From: Cloeon dipterum
Taxonomy: Eukaryota > Arthropoda > Insecta > Ephemeroptera > Baetidae
NCBI RefSeq assembly: GCF_949628265.1
Contig: NC_088787.1
Coordinates: 21,628,501 to 21,692,500 of the forward strand
Direction: 5' to 3'
Length of the DNA stretch: 64,000 bases
Part shown: positions 57,701 to 64,000 of the stretch, piece after piece
Layout: the number at the start of each line of letters is the position of its first letter
How positions within the stretch are numbered: position 1 is the stretch's first letter
Translations under genes and position numbers: made by a program
Notes under the pieces: model-generated
Databases searched by the model: none
What the model was told of the DNA's origin: nothing
Seen by the model: the letters and a program-made list of their open reading frames with translations, nothing else

Positions 57701-60230
57701 CGCTCGTCTGCCGCGAAAAGCTAGCTGCCTGCCGACGACGCGCTTGCATAATTAAGGAACTCTGCATGTCAGTGTGTAACTGTAGAATTTTTCGTGAAAA
57801 CGGATACAATGGAAAACGACTCGGCAGTCTCAGTCTAGCTCCTGAGGCCGCCTGCGCGAGCACAGCAGCTTTGTTTGCCCTGACTAAATATTTATCATGC
57901 AGATGAGAAGGGCTAGTAATGAAAATGTTGCCGCTATTATTATGCGCAAAGTTGTAAAATGTCTTGCTCACAATTTGGCCTGGGCTCAAGTGAAGCTTAA
58001 ATTTTATCACCTTCCGCAAAAACTAAAGACGTGTTTTGTTTTTCGCGTGTCTTACATGCTTCATGAAAAGGCAAGAATGTATTTTTTATTCAAGTATATA
58101 CAAAGAATAATCTGGTTGGGATTTTAATCCCAGCTCAAAACGCATTATGAATAGACGGATGACGATTTTTAAACGGAATTCTATAATAACCCAATTATTA
58201 TTTATAATGATATCATATTTTAAAGTGGTGTTGCAATAATTTTGGATTTTAAGAGCTTTAATTCCAACCCATACAAATTTGAATCATTTCCGATCAATAT
58301 TTATAAACATTTTCTCATGCTCTAGTTATTTTTATTTGCCAGGCAAATATTAAAACTCGAAATCACTCTAAAATTTCTATAATCAACAATGGGGCAACTT
58401 TTTACCCTAATATGGTCGTTTTAATGACAGATTCCAAAGACTGCTTCAGATTATATTAATTATTATGGCTAAAAATGAAATGTTTATATGGTGTGTCTAA
58501 AATCAGACGGACAGAATAAAATGTTAAAATGTGGAACAACAAATTTTCATCTACAACTGGAAACATAAACATAAAAATGCCTGTGAGTACGATAAAAATC
58601 AATTTGGCGTGGAAAGAAAACAGAAAAATAGCATCCCAGCGGGACACCAAATTTATGCAACAAGTCACTTAGTGCAGCGAGAAGCACATCCTCCCCAAGG
58701 AAAAGAAACAATTGAAATTTACGAGTTAGCATCTCCGGACGTTTACTTCAAGAATTGGAGTAGCGGCTGGAAAATATCTTGGTGCACACATGTAATCTCG
58801 TTAGCATGCACTCATCACTAATTGCGTCTCCTTTCGGATAAAATTTATATTTTTCCTACGCGTCGTCTGGCAGAAAAGAGCCACGCGAGCTGCTTTTTGT
58901 CTCAGACTGCTCGGCAAAATTTTTACAGGCGCTTTGTTTCTGCAACTTCCTGCCCTTTTGAGCGCGCAGCGTGTTCAACAGGGATTTGCAATTAGTGCGA
59001 AACACAGCAGCCGAGTGAGTCTCTGTGCAAATTCTTGAGTGTGCATTAAAACGCTTTTCAAACAGCACTTTAGCGTCGATGTTGTATGAATTTTGCATCA
59101 AATTTTAATCTGTTCCGCAAACAGCAAGACGCAATGGGAATATTCCTCTCAGAAATGGTTCTCTCCAAGATTCATAAGGACTACAAAAATTGTATTTAAA
59201 ATGGAAAAAATTTCGCAGCATTAGTTTTTTTTCATGTAATCTAAAAAAGACTTGGAGGATCGAATATTATATTTTTCTTTATATTGACTATATTGATGTA
59301 ACGAGTATTTGGGTACTCGTTGAATATATGGATTGAAGATATTGTTTACAAATTTACTTTCCCATGCAAGCCAAGAAATTCTGTTAATTAAAATTTTGAA
59401 AGAATTCTGCGTTTTATAATTTTAAAAATGATTTGAAAATGAGCTTTAAACTTTCCCATGTCATGTATGTGTGAACTAATGTGATAATTTCAGAGTGGTG
59501 GTCTGTATTGCTTTCGAAATATTCCAATTTTTACATATTCCCCAATTTCACAAAAAAATCCAATTTTAATCTTGATTCTTACTTTACAGCAAGCTATGCA
59601 AGTCGGAAATTTTTTTAAATATCCAAAATAAAGCTTGATTTTATGAATATTGTCCTAGAGAATAAATTAAAACTATATTACAATAAGCTGTTAGATTTTA
59701 CAAGCGATTTTCCCAGAACACTTTTGTTTAAAAAAGTGGAACTGTTACTAAAGTACGAACATCTAATATCGTGAATATTTTTTTTGTATCGCTGTGCAGT
59801 TCCCTTAAAACGCAGTTTTTTTAATCCAACCACTTCTACAAATTATGTCAGTTTGATATTCGTCAAAATTTTGACATTATTTTTGAAAAAAAAAAAAAAA
59901 CTACCGAAAAATCACTTTAACTTTCCGATTAATAAAGAAAATAATTTCTCACGGTGCAATTTTGATTCCGTTCCAGCAGTCGGCTTCCGCCTCCGTCTCA
60001 GCAAAGTTATCCTGAGCGCAGATCGAGTCGGAGAGTGCGGAGAAGAAGCCCTTGGAGTGGATCAGGCTGCCCAGCACCTGTCTGGCCAGGTTGGACAGCT
60101 GTGTCTCCAGCTCGTACTTGGTGTCCTTCTTGGCAGACGCAATGGACGGGGCGGGCGAGTGCGGCGGTTTATGCTGGTGGTGCTTGCCGCCAGACTCCTG
60201 CAGCTGCACCGGGCCGCACGCCGATTTCAC
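44360..60230 (-). CDS. dally: Glypican (Dally / GPC3-GPC5 type), 3' part
   Basis: Four exons are visible: 60230-59953, 51037-50911, 49598-49430 and 44529-44360, phases matching at each join. The gene continues beyond the right edge, so the signal peptide and most of the Cys-rich N-terminal domain are missing. Exon 60230 starts VKSACGPVQL and ends in the glypican hallmark CWNG; the next has YTKTVV and AQKYNPELPWNG. The third carries the heparan-sulfate attachment region: SGSGG, then DDEDNWNGGSGSGEG, i.e. two Ser-Gly clusters near acidic residues. The last ends in a small-residue region and a hydrophobic tail (LVSAASWAISLSLATLLVLA), fitting a GPI-anchor signal. Glypicans are surface proteoglycans that bind Wnt, Hedgehog and BMP ligands. 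The DDED next to SGSGE favours the GPC3/GPC5/Dally group over GPC4/Dlp, but the cysteines that flank it in vertebrate GPC3/5 are absent. Confidence 0.85.
45416..45767. mobile_element. Foldback (long inverted repeat) element
   Basis: Two arms of about 165 bp are reverse complements of each other around a short A/T-rich centre. Both ends carry ACAGATGGCGC, and the arms share, for example, GCTGCGATTTCAGACTCAAT and ACCAAAATCGGTTCAGCC in opposite orientation. It has no coding capacity. The structure is that of a non-autonomous foldback/MITE-type DNA transposon. A target duplication could not be fixed with certainty. Confidence 0.85.
46680..47030. other. GC-rich island in glypican intron
   Basis: About 350 bp are much richer in G+C and CpG than the flanking DNA. 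Several overlapping open frames exist on both strands, as expected from GC-rich DNA, but none has a domain or matching splice phases. It could be an enhancer or an alternative internal promoter; the sequence does not decide. Confidence 0.4.
47384..47485 (+). mobile_element. Possible decayed non-LTR retroelement fragment
   Basis: The frame reads GFCGV, then KDVLHFLHECTALSLWR. The C...HFLxEC..L...R pattern resembles the zinc-knuckle region just after the reverse transcriptase domain of many non-LTR retrotransposons. A stop codon lies just upstream in frame and no other part of the polyprotein is seen, so it would be a degraded remnant. The match is short and may be chance. Confidence 0.25.
50606..50620. 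repeat. Poly-G run
   Basis: About fourteen consecutive G on the plus strand lie in the intron between glypican exons 49598 and 50911. Such a run can form a G-quadruplex and is prone to sequencing error. Confidence 0.7.
52384..52533. mobile_element. Short hairpin element with 45-bp arms
   Basis: GAAATACCCAAAATGTGG at the left is matched by the reverse complement CCACATTTTGGGTATTTC at the right; inner parts of the arms (ACGTGACAAGAGCATAATA and TATTATGCTCTTGTCACGT) also pair. The loop is about 60 bp. The form fits a small non-autonomous DNA transposon, or a transcribed hairpin in the glypican intron. Confidence 0.75.
54688..54742. repeat. (GA)n microsatellite
   Basis: About 55 bases of uninterrupted GA in a glypican intron, read directly. 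Open frames through it are repeat translations. Confidence 0.9.
55278..55390. repeat. Dispersed repeat C, copy 2
   Basis: Shares with 20480-20590 the order: ATGAAAACT-TCTTAGAA, CTGCTACAAGC, GCACGCAATTTTCCCAG, then a GGAAAATATTTGAAAATCAC block. Confidence 0.5.
57605..57629. repeat. (CA)n microsatellite
   Basis: About a dozen CA units in a GC-richer part of the glypican intron, read directly. Confidence 0.9.
59640..59735. repeat. Dispersed repeat C, copy 3
   Basis: Shares ATGAATATTGTCCTAGAG, a TTACAATAAGCTG block and AAGCGATTTTCCCAGA with the copies near 20480 and 55278. More diverged than those two. Confidence 0.45.
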
Positions 60231-61239
60231 CTGGAACAAGGCCAAGAGTCACAATTAGAAATAATTAATGTTGTGCTGAGGGTTAAAAATAACTCATTTT
60301 TCCAGCTGTTTCAATTTCGCTTGCAAAGAAAGAGCAGAGATTTTTTATTTTTATCATTAACAAGCATTTTAAATTAAAATATAATACATAATACATATCA
60401 AACAATGCAAAATAATTACAAGACCTGCATAAGGGCGTATCATTTTTTGTTTTAATTAAGGTAAAACAAACTGTAATTTTCGTTGCAAAAATTAACATAC
60501 ATTAAAATACAAAACGTATTTAAATTTTACTAAAAAAACCTTTCTAATTGGTGAGTAACTATTTAAATTAAATTATTGCGAACTTTAATTAATTCTTAAC
60601 ACTTGCACCTCATTCTATAGCGTTTCCAATTTTAAAACTTTAATCTGTGATAATAGCTCATTGTCAAAGTTTCCGTTTTTGCATGGCAAAAAATACAATT
60701 TTTTTGAAAAGCGACTCGGTTGTTGATGTTTACAGTGGTTGGTAATTCTTGCGGTCCTCTGCATAGGGTGTTAATAAGCAAAACCACGTGAGCCGCCCGC
60801 TCTGAGCGGTACAATTTCGCAGCTAAATTAGTCGCAAAGTTCGCCGGGTGCAAATTGCCGCATAAGACGCCTCTGATCCTTTATTTTCGCGCGCCCGTGG
60901 GTCGGCAAAGTGCTGCTTCCGCTGTCATCTCGCTGTCCTTTGACCCTTTTCTCGACAAAGTGGCTCGAATTCCCTTTCCGCACGCGGCGGCCCGTCGAGC
61001 AACTCTATCTAAGGTGGTGTTACGAAATGAAAATCACATGTGAGCTACAGCATTAAAGTGGATTGGCGCTGGATATTTCACCAAAACTTTTTTATTTTAT
61101 TTAAATATTTTCTAAAACCGCTCAACGCTAAATTTTAGCAAGGTAACCGTTTAAAGTGGATTGATATAGGGCAACAATTGATGTTAAGTTAAATCGTTTA
61201 CTTCAAGTAGCAGTTGTTAATTTGAATCAAGTCCGGACC

Positions 61240-61402
61240 GAAGTTCTCTAAAAATTGAACGGTTATATAGTCAGAGAGACTTTTCGCTGATTTCGGTTCC
61301 TCTCGTCTCAATCATTCCAACGGTATGCGAATTATCAGCTACATTTCCCTAAGTTGTGAAATAAATGATGAGACAGTGTTTGCTGCTTGATTAGCATACA
61401 TA
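61240..61402. repeat. Dispersed repeat B, copy 3
   Basis: Contains CTCTAAAAATTGAACGG, GGTTCCTCTCGTC, GTGAAATAAATGATGAGA and ends CTTGATTAGCATAC, in the same order as the copies at 4437 and 5831. Confidence 0.6.
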
Positions 61403-62033
61403 CACTTTAGATCCAATTATCTTAGATATTTAGAAAGCAGCTTGTAATCTGATTTTTTTGCCTTTTTTTATTGCTAAAGCAAACCATGCAGTTCAATACT
61501 GTGTCTTTGAAGTATCTTCTAACTAAGCTGAGGACTATGGTTTTTATATATAATTTCACCCTTTCCAAGTCCTTGGGACCACACAGGAGGGCCGGTAAGA
61601 CAAACATCACGCGCAGGCTAGACAAAGCAACTGTCTGTACATGTCGAGACGACAAACATGCCCCTAGCCGCGTGACTTTTCGCACACAGGGCACGGCCGA
61701 CAGCTTTTCCTCTCTCACTTTCCGAGGACAATTTTGCTGACGGCTCGGGTGCGCAGTGCCGCAAGCGAGGTGCAGGCAGGATTAAAGAGGATTAAACCGC
61801 CATCCGATGAGCTGCTGCTGCCGCCGCGTACAACTTAAATCCCCACGTTCCTGGAATATATTAACAATGACTTCCACTGTGATTTTTTCGCATTTTATTT
61901 TGGTTTAGAACTCTTGGGATGTTAAAATTTATGGTTTATTTATTGAATTTGAGCATTTATCGACGGTTTATATGAGATTACACTGCAGGGGAAAATTGAT
62001 CATTCGATTGTGTATAATTGGTTGCTTTAAAGA

Positions 62034-62107
62034 TGTTGTGTTCTGGATGTGGATGTATGAGGCATAGTTGCCCTGCTGATCTGCAATAAATAATTTCTGA
62101 ATCTAAA
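62034..62107. repeat. Dispersed repeat D, copy 2
   Basis: Matches 24513-24584 closely: GTTCTGGATGTGGATGTATG, then CATAGTTGCCCTGCTGATC and an AATAAA, ending CTGAATCTAAA. Same orientation as copy 1. Confidence 0.65.
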
Positions 62108-63091
62108 ATCGATGTTAGCAACCTGTTTCTATTTTATTCCATGATATTATTAAAAAGTAGACTCATATTTACAAGACGAATCGATCGAATTTTTTGTATA
62201 TAGGTTTCACTTTCCGGAAAAGTCCCTAGGTTTTTCAAATTGACCGAAACATCCCGATTAATTTCGAATTTTTCAAGCTGATCAGCAGGTAAGGTCAACA
62301 TTCTTATCGTTTGCATTTATTTGAAAATAACATATTTCATTTTTAAAATTGCACATTATTTTATTTTTGCGGAAAGATATCAAGAAAATTGTAATCAACA
62401 TGTGTAAAAAGAAAGTTTTTTGCTATGCAGATAATTTTTGTAAAATTTTCATAGCCCAAAAACCTTTTACGGGAAAATTTGTATTCATATCAGAGTGTTA
62501 AAAGTTACCCATCAATAGGTTAGGATAGGATAGTTAAAAGCCAATAAATTAATGCAAGTTAGAAAAATAAATTTCTCAATCAATTTTGAAGTTTTTGATC
62601 ATTATTTAAAGCCTCCCCGTAAATTAGTAAATATTTCCCAAATGCAATAATAAATTCACAATGAACTGAACTGTAAAATCCTTGAAATGTCCTTGTAAGT
62701 TTCATTCTTTCTTTCTCTCTAAAGGAAAAAAATTATCTCCAATGTTTAAATGCCGTTTTTGTCGCGAAGATTAAATATGGATTCGCGCATCTCTGGGGAA
62801 GGAGTGCATAAATAATAACCAATTATGCCCGGGCGGCGGGTAGAGTCCCCTGAGAAGTTTCTCTGGCAGCCAACACACGCAGATATCAATCCACTTCACA
62901 CGGAAAAGCCAGGCTTTTTCCTCCGCGTCCCACGCACAATTCGCAAATTGTAAACAAGCCGAGTGCATACAGCTCTCGCGCAAATTCCCGCGAGAGAGAG
63001 TTAGGAACCGAGCCAGCCAGCGACAAAGCGTGACGTCAAGTGGTTTATTATTGAATGTAATTTTGTGTGTTTGCTCTAGCTGCTGCTGGGC

Positions 63092-63111
63092 TGTGTGTGT
63101 GTGTGTGTGTT
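63092..63111. repeat. (GT)n microsatellite
   Basis: About ten GT units in the GC-richer island of the glypican intron, read directly. Confidence 0.9.
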
Positions 63112-64000
63112 TATTACGGCGAAAATTCTTTGGGCGAGCACATATTTCCAGGCGAGCTGCTGTATTTCTCTCATCGCGTTCGACGAAAGACACTCTCGTC
63201 GCACTTGGTTGCAATATGGAAATGATAAACACCCATAAATTATCCTGCATTAAATCAAAGTCGGCCTGGCTTTCAGCAGTCTGCCTCTCCTCCCGTGATA
63301 ACGCGCAGGAAATTTATTGGAGCCGAGATTGTTCCGGCTCTGCGGAAAATTCGCTGGCCCTTGCCGTGCGCGCACGCTAAATAATAATAATAACGTGCAA
63401 TTTCCAATTGTCGCATTGCCACAAACACAAATTGAACAAGTAATCAACAGTATTAAAGCTATCTTATATTTGAATCTTAAAAAATTGATGATTTTATTGC
63501 ACATCAATGTTATTAAAAAATTGATGGTATTCTAGGGGTTCTGAGTTTTTTAGACGATTTTAATTGGTTTTACCCAACTTTTCAGATCGATTTTCGTTCA
63601 AATTGATTGCGTATTAATTAATCTTTTTATTTGGTCTAAAGAAAATTGACAGTTTTTGTATTGTTTTGTCATGTTTCAGGTGGTTTTCTTGTGCGCTCAG
63701 GAAACAGCCAGCCGTGTCTCACACCTCACACACCTGAGCACCCTAGCAGCTTAGCTTCCAAAGGGTCAAATTATATGTATGTCCTGAAAGCTCTCAACTT
63801 GACTGTTGCAACGGTGTGAAAATATTGCAGAACAAACTCATTTCAAAGCCGATATGACTCCAGGGTTCGATTTATTCGATAATCTCAATTTTTTAAGCTC
63901 AGAGAGTCTGATTTTCCTAGATTTCGCCGTGATATTCCAGGAAATCGGTCTATCATTTTCCCGTCAAACTAGTTTATTTCAAAAAAGAGTTGAAAAAATC

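Larger units (their letters stand above)
51038..59952 (-). other. Large glypican intron with islands and repeats
   Basis: An 8.9-kb intron. It contains GC-richer islands at about 51060-51320, 52920-53480, 54830-55030, 55640-56170, 57040-57910 and 58860-59100, a hairpin element at 52384-52533, two copies of repeat C, and GA and CA microsatellites. I found no extra exon whose phases and content fit a glypican. Confidence 0.55.
60231..64000 (-). other. Glypican intron running off the right edge
   Basis: No upstream glypican exon was recognised here. GC-richer islands lie at about 60630-61060, 61560-61860 and 62790-63380. Repeat B copy 3 and repeat D copy 2 are present, plus a (GT)n run at 63092-63111. 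The remaining 5' exons must lie beyond 64000. Confidence 0.5.

Noticed and set aside
62134..62316. 60-aa ATG frame on the minus strand (MQTIRMLTLPADQLEK...)
   Set aside because: Looks mildly coding-like, but has no recognised domain, lies in a glypican intron next to a repeat, and is short enough to be chance.

Overview
The window is nuclear DNA from an arthropod, most likely an insect. Genes are split by GT-AG introns, intergenic DNA is AT-rich, and the proteins are metazoan. One Rab11 C-terminus has the form I recall from Drosophila. I cannot name the species; dispersed repeats and long introns suggest a non-model genome.

Layout from left to right. 1-6.4 kb: no gene, only AT-rich DNA with GC-richer islands, GA/CT microsatellites and repeat copies. 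6.47-9.74 kb (-): a protein with four U1-type C2H2 fingers of the ZNF346/ZNF385/ZMAT3 kind, 9 exons, 556 aa. 10.33-14.50 kb (-): TFIP11 (G-patch spliceosome disassembly factor), 10 exons, 837 aa. 15.20-19.09 kb (+): Rab11, with two candidate last exons giving two different prenylated tails. 22.71-35.40 kb (-): misshapen/MAP4K4-family Ste20 kinase, 22 exons, about 1205 aa. 36.21-41.17 kb (+): Mcm7 replicative helicase subunit, 11 exons, 718 aa. 44.36 kb to beyond the right edge (-): the 3' part of a Dally/GPC3-GPC5-type glypican, four coding exons in about 16 kb, with introns up to 9 kb.

The genes form ordinary eukaryotic neighbourhoods, not an operon. TFIP11/Rab11 and msn/Mcm7 are head-to-head pairs with start codons 0.7 and 0.8 kb apart, so each pair probably shares a promoter region; the second holds a palindromic CRE-like site and an E2F-like site. 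Rab11/msn and Mcm7/glypican are tail-to-tail; for the latter the opposing AATAAA signals lie only about 30 bp apart. The products are a mix of housekeeping functions (splicing, recycling-endosome traffic, DNA replication) and signalling (Msn kinase, HSPG co-receptor).

The most interesting items are the duplicated Rab11 terminal exon, short palindromic transposons (two copies of one family, a 350-bp foldback and a 150-bp hairpin), several unnamed dispersed repeats, a possible nested small membrane ORF in an msn intron, and GC-rich islands in the glypican introns that may be enhancers. No CRISPR array, rRNA or tRNA gene was recognised. Exon boundaries were built by hand from reading frame, splice consensus and phase; each complete gene model closes in frame.
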